Origin: Pseudoduganella lutea
Lineage (GTDB): Bacteria > Pseudomonadota > Gammaproteobacteria > Burkholderiales > Burkholderiaceae_D
Length of the DNA stretch: 64,000 bases
Reading direction: 5' to 3'
Assembly (NCBI RefSeq): GCF_004209755.1
Contig: NZ_CP035913.1
Coordinates: 6,882,001 to 6,946,000, forward strand
Made by a program: the position numbers and the translations under genes. This document shows positions 17,444 through 25,728 of the stretch, one piece after another. The notes under the pieces are model-generated. The model made no database searches and was not told the DNA's origin. It was given only the letters and a program-made list of their open reading frames with translations. The number at the start of each line of letters is the position of its first letter. Positions within the stretch are counted from its first letter, which is position 1.

Positions 17444-18322
17444 TCATGGCCTGCGCTCGAGGTAAGGCCGGCATGCGGGTTCCTTGCCGGCGCCACCGTT
17501 ACAGATGTGCCAACGGCACATCACGGCGCCCTTCCTGCCCAGCGGCGGGCAACGCTTGAAGGTGCCGCTCGAGCGGGCCGTGCGCTTTCCACCGGCACGG
17601 TGCTCGGAAGACGCGTTCTGTTTGCTTGCCCGCGCAGTGCCTTTGCGCTTTTCAGCTTTCGCGCGCGCCGGCGTCGCGGCAACGTCGCCCTGCGTCGCGC
17701 CGGCGGTAAGTTCTTTCGGGTCGTCGCTTTGTATCTGCCCGGGTACGGCGCCCGCGACTTCGCCCGCCGAGCCGGCGCCTCCCTTGACTGCGGAAGCGGT
17801 TGCCGCATCGTTGAGGTTCGCCTGGGAAGCCATGCCCGGGCCTGCGGGAATACCCGCGCTCGCCATCGACTGTTGAACGCTCGGCTGACTCCCTGGGAGC
17901 ACTGCGGGAGTACCGGCCGGCGTCGCCGGCGTTACCGGCGTTCCCGGCGGCAGGGACGCAAGATCGCGAGCCGGCATTACCGCTTGCTCCTGCTTTGAGA
18001 CGGAGGCCGTGGCCACGCGTGCGACGGCATGCAATGCCTGGGAAGCACGGAAGTCGCGCACGAACGCGGCCCCGGCCACGGCTACCAGAACGGCCACCAG
18101 TCCAATGAACAAGCAGAGAAGGCCTTGCCGCAATCGTGCGGGCGAAATGATGTGGTCGGCGGCATCCGCGGGCGCCTGTGCACCGGCGCCAGGAATGCCG
18201 GGTGCATCCGGGCTGCCGAAATTGGGGTTGGTAAAGGCACCCGAATTTGTCGCCGCGTCGCTGCCAGGCGCGGGCGGGAAAGCGGTTGCGGATGGGTCGG
18301 CAGGTGGAATATTTTCACGCAT
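17444..18322 (-). CDS. Membrane-anchored protein with C-terminal four-cysteine motif (paralogue of 13341-14045)
   Basis: The family is unknown. Starting at MRENIPPADP, it encodes 292 residues: a Pro/Ala-rich polar N-terminus, one membrane helix (LLCLFIGLVAVLVAVAGAAF), a long low-complexity linker with PGTPVTPATPAGTP, a basic stretch (AKAEKRKGTARASK), and the C-terminal motif FKRCPPLGRKGAVMCRWHIC with a fourth cysteine in ACRPYL. It matches the motif of the gene at 13341. An in-frame extension to 18397 is open but reads cysteine-rich and unlikely. It lies 90 bp downstream of the aldo/keto reductase gene on the same strand. Confidence 0.65.
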   Translation of the reverse strand: MRENIPPADPSATAFPPAPGSDAATNSGAFTNPNFGSPDAPGIPGAGAQAPADAADHIISPARLRQGLLCLFIGLVAVLVAVAGAAFVRDFRASQALHAVARVATASVSKQEQAVMPARDLASLPPGTPVTPATPAGTPAVLPGSQPSVQQSMASAGIPAGPGMASQANLNDAATASAVKGGAGSAGEVAGAVPGQIQSDDPKELTAGATQGDVAATPARAKAEKRKGTARASKQNASSEHRAGGKRTARSSGTFKRCPPLGRKGAVMCRWHICNGGAGKEPACRPYLERRP

Positions 18323-18412
18323 ACTGAAGAGTACGACGTTTGCGGGAAAAAGGGCGCAGCTTGCACAAGCAGGCGGACGATGCCGGCACCTCGGCAAGCC
18401 ACGCGGGCTCGT

Positions 18413-19411
18413 CTATTGCTGCGGCGTGCGCGATGGTATCGGCGTTTCCGGCGGTATCAGGCCTTCGGCCAGCAGTTCTCGCCAGAAGCCTTCCGGTATC
18501 TCGATGGACAACAGGCTGGCATTGCGCCGCAAGTGCTCCGGGCTGCTCGCGCCGGGAATGGTGGCGACCACGACCGGGTGAGCCAGCCCGAATTGCAGCG
18601 CCGCCGCGGCCAGGTCGACCTGGTGGCGCGCCGCCACCTGCCGGAGGCGGTCGCGGTGCTCGTTCTGCGCCTGGTTGGCCGGACCATAATCATAGTTCGT
18701 GCCACCGGCAAGGAAGCCTGAATTGAAGGGCCCGCCCTGCACCACTTGCGCACCGCGCTCCGCGCACAGGGGAAACAACGCCTGCAGCGGCGTGGTTTCC
18801 ATCAGCGTGTAGCGCCCTGCCAGCAGGAAAATATCCGGATCGGAATCCCGGAGTGCGCGCATGCATGGCTCGATCGTGTTGACGCCCAGCCCCCACCCTT
18901 TGATCAAGCCTTCTTGGCGCATCTTCACCAGGCCTTCGAACGCGCCGCCTGGGCCGGCGGCAATCCGGTAGTAGTGATCGAACTCGCCACCGAGGGCGTC
19001 GGGCGACAGGTCGTGCACGTACACGATATCGATGCTGCCGATGGCAAGTCGCTGCAGGCTGTCCTCGACGGAGCGACGCGCGCCGTCCGCCGTGTAGTCC
19101 AGCACCCGCCGGAACGGCAGGGAAGAAACAAAGGGGCTCTGCATGTCGCCAGCCACGTCGGGAACCAGCACGCGGCCGACTTTCGTCGACAGCGTGTAGT
19201 CGGCGCGCGAGCGCCGCCGCAGCGCGTGGCCGAAGCGCAGCTCGGACAGGCCGGTGCCATAGTGCGGCGCCGTATCGAAGTAGCGGATGCCTGCCTCCCA
19301 GGCCGCATCGACAGTGGCATTGGCCGCTTCATCGCTGGTGGCGTGGTACATGTCGCCGAGCCCGGTGCCACCCAGGCCGAGGCGCGTGATCGGTCGATAA
19401 CGCTGGTTCAC
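18413..19411 (-). CDS. Aldo/keto reductase (D-threo-aldose 1-dehydrogenase-like)
   Basis: The 332-residue NADP-dependent oxidoreductase has the TIM-barrel AKR pattern. It shows GLGGTGLGDMY at the N-terminus, GIRYFDTAPHYGTGLSE with the catalytic Asp/Tyr, STKVGR with the catalytic lysine, DIVYVHDL, and the NADP-binding end VVATIPGASSPEHLRRN. Sequence style resembles aldose or pyridoxal dehydrogenases of this superfamily. A GTG start at 19411 is preferred because AAGGGA precedes it by six bases. An upstream GTG at 19450 has no ribosome site. The substrate is not determinable. Confidence 0.88.
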   Translation of the reverse strand: MNQRYRPITRLGLGGTGLGDMYHATSDEAANATVDAAWEAGIRYFDTAPHYGTGLSELRFGHALRRRSRADYTLSTKVGRVLVPDVAGDMQSPFVSSLPFRRVLDYTADGARRSVEDSLQRLAIGSIDIVYVHDLSPDALGGEFDHYYRIAAGPGGAFEGLVKMRQEGLIKGWGLGVNTIEPCMRALRDSDPDIFLLAGRYTLMETTPLQALFPLCAERGAQVVQGGPFNSGFLAGGTNYDYGPANQAQNEHRDRLRQVAARHQVDLAAAALQFGLAHPVVVATIPGASSPEHLRRNASLLSIEIPEGFWRELLAEGLIPPETPIPSRTPQQ

Positions 19412-19573
19412 GTTGCGTCCCTTCTTTGGTTGATGGAGTAACGGCGACACTGCCGCGCGCTCATGCTACACCGCCGCCTTGGGCGCACGATTCAAGTGGC
19501 AGCGCGCAATGGGGAGCGCAGTGCGCGACGCTGTGATGCTGTGCGCTGACACAGCGCTGGCTACCGACGCAGG

Positions 19574-20512
19574 CTATCCGCGCTGCTTGCGGGCGGCGCT
19601 CAGATACGATTGCAGTGCGTGCGCCCGCGCCAGGCCGAGCCGCTTGCGCATCGCCTCTTCCGGCACACCGGCGTTCAGTTCTCCCACCGCGAAGCCATTG
19701 CGCAAGGTGCGCCCACCCACATGGGTAATTGCCACGCCCGCTTCCTTCATCGCGTTGCGGGCCTGGCGGTAGACCGTGCTCTTATGCAGCGGCCCGCCCT
19801 CCCCGTCCGCCGGGAACAGCAGCTCGCCGGGAATGCCGAGCTGCTCGCGGGTGGCGAGCCAGGCCAGGATTTCGTCCACGGCCGGTCCCTGGAGGAATGT
19901 TTCGTGTGGCCAGCTGGTGGGCTGCTTGCTCGCGGGCGTCAGCGTGATGCGCAGGGTACCGTCCTCCTCCGGGCGGGCGGCCACTTCGCCAACGAGCAGC
20001 CCGATCGCTTCCGCCACGCGCAAGCCGGCGCACAGCATCACGAGTTGCATGGCACGGTCCCGCTGGCGTTTCCACGACGTCTGTTCCGGCTTGCTGGCAA
20101 TGAGACGGCCGGCCTGCTCCGGCGACAGGGCCACCATTTCACGGTCGTGCGCAGGCCGGTCCGCCGCCAGCATGGCGATGGCGGCACTGGCCGGATTGGG
20201 CAGGCGCCCGAGGTGGTCGTAGCAGCGCTCGAGCAGCCGCAGGTACCGGTAGGCGATCTTGCTGTGCAACGGGCGACCCCGGGCATCGCGCGTGGCCAGG
20301 AATTCCAGCAGTTCCGCCGGCTGCAGCCTGCTCAGCGAAGAGCCGCGCTCGCGCAGCCATTTGGCGAACCGGCCGAACATGAACATGTAGACCTCCGCCG
20401 AGGCAGTGGACAACGGCGGCGCCGCGCGCTTTGCCGTTCGCGCGAAGTCGGCACTGTGCAGGAACTGCTCGAAGGAAGCGACGGGATTGCGGTCCCAGGC
20501 TGAGATGGTCAT
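19574..20512 (-). CDS. Tyrosine-type recombinase/integrase with altered catalytic box II
   Basis: The 312-residue protein has an N-terminal SAM-like core-binding domain (YMFMFGRFAKWLRERG) and a C-terminal catalytic domain. The first arginine (LCAGLRVAEAIGLL) and the tyrosine (ALQSYLSAARK) are present. Box II, usually HxLRHxxA, reads GRTLRNGFA, so both histidines are replaced (R and N), and the LGH position is LGL. It ends 445 bp beyond the type VI cargo operon. No flanking att repeats were found. It may be a domesticated or element-borne recombinase. Confidence 0.85.
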   Translation of the reverse strand: MTISAWDRNPVASFEQFLHSADFARTAKRAAPPLSTASAEVYMFMFGRFAKWLRERGSSLSRLQPAELLEFLATRDARGRPLHSKIAYRYLRLLERCYDHLGRLPNPASAAIAMLAADRPAHDREMVALSPEQAGRLIASKPEQTSWKRQRDRAMQLVMLCAGLRVAEAIGLLVGEVAARPEEDGTLRITLTPASKQPTSWPHETFLQGPAVDEILAWLATREQLGIPGELLFPADGEGGPLHKSTVYRQARNAMKEAGVAITHVGGRTLRNGFAVGELNAGVPEEAMRKRLGLARAHALQSYLSAARKQRG

Positions 20513-20957
20513 GGTGCTGTGATTTTATCACCGCCCCGCTTCGTTTCTGGCTGCGCTGTGCCTCTGTTTTGCGTGCGTTTTGCGCTGTAGACGGAAGCTT
20601 GAGTGGCCTGAGCGTTTGATGTTGGTGTGTGTATGTTACGTTCGGTTAGTTGCATTTATATGAGATGAGTGAGAACGTGACCGGATCCTTGTGATGGTTA
20701 TGATAGGGATCAATTTCCCGTTAATCTCATGTGTAGCACTGGAACGTTAACGGCGATGCGGGCGGGAGGCTATTTGCCCATGATGTGATCGAGTTTGCCA
20801 GTTCGGGCGCTGTATTCGATGCACGTGCACTTCGCGAACCATCAGCGCTGTGACCCCGAGGACGGCAGCGCCAAGCAGACTGTCCTGCCCTGCCCTGACT
20901 TTGGCCATGCCTGCCTTCCTCTGCCCGCCACGGTCAGATGGCGGTCCAGTTTCAACG
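20513..20957. other. Intergenic region between integrase and cargo operon
   Basis: This 445-bp stretch is comparatively AT-rich in its first half (20600-20740). It contains one small ORF with a strong ribosome site (20747-20908, listed separately). No tRNA, terminator with a T run or direct repeat of the tRNA-Val end was found. Confidence 0.5.
20747..20908 (-). CDS. Small hypothetical protein with one hydrophobic segment
   Basis: A 53-residue ORF starts MAKVRAGQDS and continues with a hydrophobic stretch (LLGAAVLGVTALMV), then a basic His/Arg-rich tail. It is supported mainly by GAGGAAGG placed correctly upstream of the ATG at 20908 and by its position 50 bp after the last beta-propeller gene on the same strand. 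No family was recognised. It could be a chance ORF. Confidence 0.35.
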   Translation of the reverse strand: MAKVRAGQDSLLGAAVLGVTALMVREVHVHRIQRPNWQTRSHHGQIASRPHRR

Positions 20958-21977
20958 TCACCACCCCGTGCCATATGGCGCCACGAGCGTGCGCCATTCC
21001 GAGCCATCAAAACTCATGACCCGGTGCAGGTCGGCGATCACGAGTATGCCGTTGTGCGCGTCCATGTGACCGCACATGGGAACGATGCCGCCGTCATGCG
21101 TCACACGCTCGATTCCCCCACTCGTGAAGTGGCAGAAATCGTCATCCGACGCCAGCCAGAGTTTGTCCTGGAACCATAAAACATCGTTCCACGACACGTT
21201 CGAATTGCCCTTGCACACGGGTTTCCACCTGGATTTAGCGCCGACCCACAGGCTGCCGCCCTCACCCGAAATGTAGACATTCCCATCGCCCGCGCAGGTC
21301 ACGGTGGCCAGGCGGGCCTTATCCTGGAAATGCATCCGTTTCCAGCTCGTGCCATCGAAATGCCATACGTCCCCTTCGCCACCGACGGCATACATGTCAT
21401 CGTCAGAGAACGCGTCGATATCCTGAAAGCCCATCTTGGGAGACTCCCCACTCTTCGGGAGCCCCGCATCGAATGGCACCCACCGGCCCAGGTCCACGCG
21501 CTTGTACAGCCCCCGTCCGCGAACCGCGGCGTAAGTAAAGCCGTTGATACACTTGAGGCGCTCGGTAATACATGGTTTGCGCGGGGCGATCTGCTCCAGG
21601 GGGCCTTCGATCCCGCCGCCACGCGGATACACGTCGCCGCCCCAACCCCTTGCCGCTACCAGTCCACTGGGGCGCGGGAACGGCGGACGCGAAACGCCAA
21701 CCCGTGGTGACGTCATTCCGTCGATTTTTATGGAGCCACAGTTCTTGCCTGCCGGCCGGTCGGTGTACAGGACGACCAGCCGCGTCGGGATATCGGCATC
21801 GGACAACATCGATGCTTCCTCGAGGGGAATGGCCTGCTTCAGGCAGAAATGCAGCGAACGGTGATCGAGAACGGCTACATCGACAATGTCGTATCCCTTG
21901 AAAATGTCCCGCCAACACTCCTCATCCAGAAATATGTCCACAAACTTCCTTGGTGTATTTTGCGCGGCTGCAGCCAT
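20958..21977 (-). CDS. Beta-propeller-like protein, third paralogue; candidate immunity protein
   Basis: The 339-residue cytosolic protein has no signal peptide. It has repeated strand motifs of the type GDVWHFDGTSWKRM, DGNVYISGEGGSLWVG, FQDKLWLASDDDF and VMSFDGSEWRTLV, suggesting a WD40/BNR-like propeller in the C-terminal two thirds. The N-terminal third (DIFLDEECWRDIFKGYDIVD) is shared with the genes at 22007 and 24729. It is the most diverged of the three, with an N-terminal extension (MAAAAQNTPRKF). It lies 29 bp after the second paralogue. Immunity or accessory function is inferred only from its place in a toxin operon. Confidence 0.75.
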   Translation of the reverse strand: MAAAAQNTPRKFVDIFLDEECWRDIFKGYDIVDVAVLDHRSLHFCLKQAIPLEEASMLSDADIPTRLVVLYTDRPAGKNCGSIKIDGMTSPRVGVSRPPFPRPSGLVAARGWGGDVYPRGGGIEGPLEQIAPRKPCITERLKCINGFTYAAVRGRGLYKRVDLGRWVPFDAGLPKSGESPKMGFQDIDAFSDDDMYAVGGEGDVWHFDGTSWKRMHFQDKARLATVTCAGDGNVYISGEGGSLWVGAKSRWKPVCKGNSNVSWNDVLWFQDKLWLASDDDFCHFTSGGIERVTHDGGIVPMCGHMDAHNGILVIADLHRVMSFDGSEWRTLVAPYGTGW

Positions 21978-22006
21978 TCGCGGTCATTGTCATTGATAGT
22001 GCACTG

Positions 22007-22990
22007 TCAATCATTGTACGGATCCACCAGCCAGCGCCATGTCGAGCCATCGAAGCTCATTACCGAGTACAGGCTCGCGATCACCAGAATTCCGTCGTGC
22101 ACGTCCATGTGCCCGGAAATCGGAACGGTTTCTCCTTCGTGCATGACGCGTTCCACATTACCACCGTTCAGCTGGCAGAACTGGTAATCGGATGCCAGCC
22201 AGAGCTTGTCCTGGAACCACAGCACATCGTTCCACAGCACGCTGGAGCCACCTTTATAAATCTGCTTCCAGCTGGATTTTTCCCCTAGCCACAGGCTGCC
22301 GCCTTCACCCGAGATGTAGACATTGCCGTCACCGGCACAGGTGACGGTGGCGAGCTGGTCTTTGCTCGGGAAGCGCATCTGCTTCCATGACTGGCCATCG
22401 AAGTGCCACACGTCACCGTGGCCGCCCACCGCGTACATATCGGTTTCCGAAAAGGCGTCGATGTCGCGGAAGCCCATTTTAGTGGTGACGTTCTCGGAGC
22501 CGGGGATGCCGTTGTTGAATGGCATCCACTTGCCGACGCCAATACGTTTGTATATCGCCCTTCCAACTCCAGGAGCATAGGTAAAGCCATTGATGCACTT
22601 GAGGCGCTCCGTTCCGGGCTGGCGGTTAGGATCAATCTGCTCCATCGGACCGTCGACACCGCCACCCCGCGGATACACGTCGCCATGTCTGTTCGCTGCA
22701 GCGACTAAACCGCTAGGACGTGGGAACGGAGGTCGCGATACGCCAACCATCGGATATCCCATTCCCGTCAATTCTGTGTAGCCACAGTTGGCTCCCTCCG
22801 GTAGATCTGTATAGAGCACTATCAGACGCGTGAGAATATCCGTGTCAAACAACATCGATGCCTCGTCGCTTGATACGCTCTTCTTAGCTACTATATGCAA
22901 CGACCGCTTATCCAGAATAGCGATGTCTGCAATCTGGAAACCTTCGAAAACGTCCTGCCAGCATTCCTTATCTAAAAACACACTCATCAT
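22007..22990 (-). CDS. Beta-propeller-like protein, second paralogue; candidate immunity protein
   Basis: The 327-residue protein is very close in sequence to the first paralogue at 24729-25712. Both begin MSVFLDK and share ERLKCINGFTYAPG, TKMGF-DIDAFS-TDMYAVGG, TVTCAGDGNVYISGEGG and SGHMDVHDG. No membrane segment, signal peptide or enzyme motif is visible. It follows the thioredoxin-like gene by 37 bp, in the same operon. The strong similarity indicates duplication within the locus. Possible roles are immunity against the GHH2 toxin or a related toxin, or effector handling. Confidence 0.78.
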   Translation of the reverse strand: MMSVFLDKECWQDVFEGFQIADIAILDKRSLHIVAKKSVSSDEASMLFDTDILTRLIVLYTDLPEGANCGYTELTGMGYPMVGVSRPPFPRPSGLVAAANRHGDVYPRGGGVDGPMEQIDPNRQPGTERLKCINGFTYAPGVGRAIYKRIGVGKWMPFNNGIPGSENVTTKMGFRDIDAFSETDMYAVGGHGDVWHFDGQSWKQMRFPSKDQLATVTCAGDGNVYISGEGGSLWLGEKSSWKQIYKGGSSVLWNDVLWFQDKLWLASDYQFCQLNGGNVERVMHEGETVPISGHMDVHDGILVIASLYSVMSFDGSTWRWLVDPYND

Positions 22991-23027
22991 TGATTCCTGT
23001 TTCGTCAGTGACAGCGGTTCCCCCTGC

Positions 23028-23411
23028 TCACTTGACCCAATCGTGCTGCAGCAGACGGGCCCGGATACCAGGATCCGCCGCCTCGCCTTTCTCCTCGCTA
23101 GACGACATCACGTCAAGCGACGCGTGGACATGCAGGCAGCTCTGGAACCGAGCGCCACGGTACGAAACCAGCATCGGAAGATTGTCCGGAACGTAGTCGC
23201 CGATAAAATCCACGTGATCTTCCAAATCGAGCCACAACCACACGTCCGAGGGGTCGGCGCGTTTGGCCAGCTCATCGAATTGCGGTCGCAGCTCGCGGCA
23301 CTTTGCGCACCAGCTTTCCGCACCAATTATCACGAACAGGTTGGCGTTCGGATTCGACAAGCGGTCGGCAAGAATGCTTGCATCGTCCCAAGGGTCGAGT
23401 TGCTTCGTCAT
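23028..23411 (-). CDS. Thioredoxin-like protein with CAKC motif
   Basis: The 127-residue protein has the thioredoxin pattern: NLFVIIGAESWCAKCRELRP with a CxxC redox pair, a long central strand-helix part, and LPMLVSYRGARFQSCLHV, where the cis-proline precedes a strand. No signal peptide is seen, so it should be cytosolic. Its ATG overlaps the stop of the HEAT-repeat gene (ATGA), indicating coupling. Its job in a type VI cargo operon is unknown. It might keep the cysteine-rich toxin reduced before export, which is inference. Confidence 0.8.
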   Translation of the reverse strand: MTKQLDPWDDASILADRLSNPNANLFVIIGAESWCAKCRELRPQFDELAKRADPSDVWLWLDLEDHVDFIGDYVPDNLPMLVSYRGARFQSCLHVHASLDVMSSSEEKGEAADPGIRARLLQHDWVK

Positions 23412-24736
23412 TGGGCTCCCTCATCATCAGCGTGGCGCAATATTGAAAGTCGTTGGGTTATGCCGCACGAACGCACGCTTATGCGTTCCCCATCCGAGAC
23501 GCGCAAGTGACCGGCGGCAATGCTGCGTACCGCCTGCGGCGCATCCATCAGCAAAGCCAGCGCATGTTTCCTGTTACGTGGTTGGCCGGCCAGGTAGCGG
23601 CGGCCTGGTTCGAGCCAGTCGACCGGATAGCGGGCAATGGCGTCGGCGTCAGGGACCGCCAGCGATGCCTCCCCGCCGGGGCCTGTCACAACGGGCGTGC
23701 CTGCTTTGCCCTCCGGTGGCTGTTCAGGCTCCGCCAATCCTGCTACTGCGATATCGACACCCGTAATGGTCTGCCAGACCCATCCCGCGTACCGGTCGAC
23801 TTCCGGATGACGCATCAGCTCTACAACGTCGGACAGCAAGCCTGGATCCCCGTGCCAGGCGAAATACGTCAGCCTGGATTCCGGTGGCAATTCGTCGAGC
23901 GCGCGTGCCGTCCCGGGAAGATCCATCAGGGCCAGGTGCCGAACCCAGCGGGCTAACCGCCGATGCGCCTTTTTGGCAAACCAGCCAGTCGCCGTTTGTG
24001 TAATTGACGACTGCGACGCGACGCAATCCCACAACACTGCCACGCCATGGCCATGGTCGACACTGCCGGCGAGTGCCAGTGCGATAGCCGCTTCGGCGCG
24101 TACGGCAAGCGCCGGATCGGCAAGCATCGGTTCGAGGATCGCAATTGCGTCGTCCGCGTGGGCGGCGACGCGGCAGGCGGCAGCACGCACGTGTTCATCT
24201 GTAGACGCGAGAAGTACGGCAAGCGGTTGCGCTATCGCGTCGTTCACCTCGGCCCCGATCACAGCGGCTGCTCGTAGAGCGGCAACCTGCTCTACATTGT
24301 CGCTTTCCGGTTTCGTCCATTGCGCGACACGTTCGCGCGCGGCTGCAGGCGGTAGCCAAGCAAATGCGCTGATGACTCCGCGCAGCAGTTCCTGTGGCCG
24401 GGCCCGAACGTTTTTCATCAGGGCTTCCACCTGCGCAGGCTCGTCACTGGAGAGCGCAACCCAGGCAGACACGAAGGCTTCGGCAGGCTTTTTCCAGCGC
24501 ACCAGCGCCTCATAGCAGTGCGGCCACGCATGCGCGCCAGCGCCACCAAGGGCCTCCAGGTGGGCACGCAGCAGGTGACTGAATCTCGTCAGCGCAGCGA
24601 GGCCGGCATGCGTCGACTGGGCTGACGTATCGTGCTGCGCCCAATAGAAGGCGGCATCTTCGACATAACGACGGACTAGAGGTTCAACGAATGCGGGCAA
24701 TGACTGCTTCATCACGCGGATGTGGCCATCAGTCAT
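23408..24736 (-). CDS. TIGR02270-like HEAT-repeat protein
   Basis: The 442-residue protein is built of alpha-helical HEAT-like repeats, best seen at about residues 140-215 (EHVRAAACRVAAHADDAI, LAVRAEAAIALALAG). It resembles the TIGR02270 family, which is often encoded beside PAAR-like effectors and DUF2169 proteins in type VI loci. It starts inside the last codons of the first beta-propeller gene (8-base overlap) and ends overlapping the thioredoxin-like gene. An internal start at 24712 (MKQSLPAF) is possible. A chaperone or adaptor role is inference from context. Confidence 0.8.
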   Translation of the reverse strand: MTDGHIRVMKQSLPAFVEPLVRRYVEDAAFYWAQHDTSAQSTHAGLAALTRFSHLLRAHLEALGGAGAHAWPHCYEALVRWKKPAEAFVSAWVALSSDEPAQVEALMKNVRARPQELLRGVISAFAWLPPAAARERVAQWTKPESDNVEQVAALRAAAVIGAEVNDAIAQPLAVLLASTDEHVRAAACRVAAHADDAIAILEPMLADPALAVRAEAAIALALAGSVDHGHGVAVLWDCVASQSSITQTATGWFAKKAHRRLARWVRHLALMDLPGTARALDELPPESRLTYFAWHGDPGLLSDVVELMRHPEVDRYAGWVWQTITGVDIAVAGLAEPEQPPEGKAGTPVVTGPGGEASLAVPDADAIARYPVDWLEPGRRYLAGQPRNRKHALALLMDAPQAVRSIAAGHLRVSDGERISVRSCGITQRLSILRHADDEGAQ

Positions 24737-25712
24737 CGTAAGATTCGATCAACCTGCGCCAGGTCGAACCATCGAAACTTCTTACCGAATAGAGCGTTGC
24801 AATAACAAGTAATCCGTCGTGCACGTCCATGTGACCGGACATCGGCACGGTTTCCCCTTCATGGATGACCCGTTCCACCTTGCCATCGTTCAGCTGGCAA
24901 AATTGATAATCGGAAGAGAGCCAGAGTTTGTCTTGGAACCAAAGCGCATCATTCCACAATACGCTCGACGTGCCCTTGTAGACTGATCTCCAAGTAGACT
25001 TACCGCCCACCCATAGACTGCCGCCTTCACCCGAGATATAGACATTGCCGTCACCGGCGCAGGTTACCGTGGCTAGCTGTACGTTGCTTGGGAAACCCAT
25101 TTGTTTCCAACTCTGGCCATCGAAGTGCCATACGTCGCCATGGCCGCCGACCGCATACATGTCAGTATCGGAAAACGCATCAATATCGAGGAAGCCCATT
25201 TTCGTAGTGACTTCTTTGATCTTGGGGATACCTTCATCAAAAGGCACCCATTTGCCTACATCGACGCGCTTGTAAAGCGCTCTACCGATGCCAGGAGCAT
25301 ATGTGAATCCATTTATACATTTGAGACGCTCTATCCCGGGCGAGCGGCCTGATGGATCAATTTGCTCCATTGGACCTGATACCCCTCCGCCACGGGGATA
25401 GACATCCCCACGCCGATTCCGCGAAACCGCCATGCCGCTGGGGCGCGGGAATGGATGACGAGACACCCCGACTGAAGGATATGCCATACCGTCGAGTTCT
25501 ATAAATCCGCAATTAACGCCCGCTGCCCGATCTGTATATAATACCACCAAACGGGTGGGAATATCACCGTCATACATTTGCGAAGCATCATCAGATGAAA
25601 TGCTCTTCTTTGCAACGAATTGCAAGGAGTTCTTATCCAAAAGAGCGACGTCGACAATTTCGTAACCATCAAACACCTGTTGCCACCGTTTCTTATCCAA
25701 AAACACACTCAT
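24729..25712 (-). CDS. Beta-propeller-like protein next to the toxin, first paralogue; candidate immunity protein
   Basis: The 327-residue protein begins 16 bp after the toxin stop, the usual position of a cognate immunity gene. The N-terminal module (MSVFLDKKRWQQVFDGYEIV) is followed by propeller-like blades (GDVWHFDGQSWKQM, DGNVYISGEGGSLWVG, WFQDKLWLSSDYQF, SFDGSTWRRL). There is no signal peptide, so it would act in the cytosol, consistent with a DNase toxin. It has two paralogues downstream. Its binding to the GHH2 domain is predicted from position, not shown. Confidence 0.8.
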   Translation of the reverse strand: MSVFLDKKRWQQVFDGYEIVDVALLDKNSLQFVAKKSISSDDASQMYDGDIPTRLVVLYTDRAAGVNCGFIELDGMAYPSVGVSRHPFPRPSGMAVSRNRRGDVYPRGGGVSGPMEQIDPSGRSPGIERLKCINGFTYAPGIGRALYKRVDVGKWVPFDEGIPKIKEVTTKMGFLDIDAFSDTDMYAVGGHGDVWHFDGQSWKQMGFPSNVQLATVTCAGDGNVYISGEGGSLWVGGKSTWRSVYKGTSSVLWNDALWFQDKLWLSSDYQFCQLNDGKVERVIHEGETVPMSGHMDVHDGLLVIATLYSVRSFDGSTWRRLIESYDD

Positions 25713-25728
25713 TTATTGACTCCTGTAG

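Noticed and set aside
19500..20760. Possible attachment site duplicating the tRNA-Val 3' end near the integrase
   Set aside because: I searched by eye for the tRNA end sequence around the integrase and saw no match.
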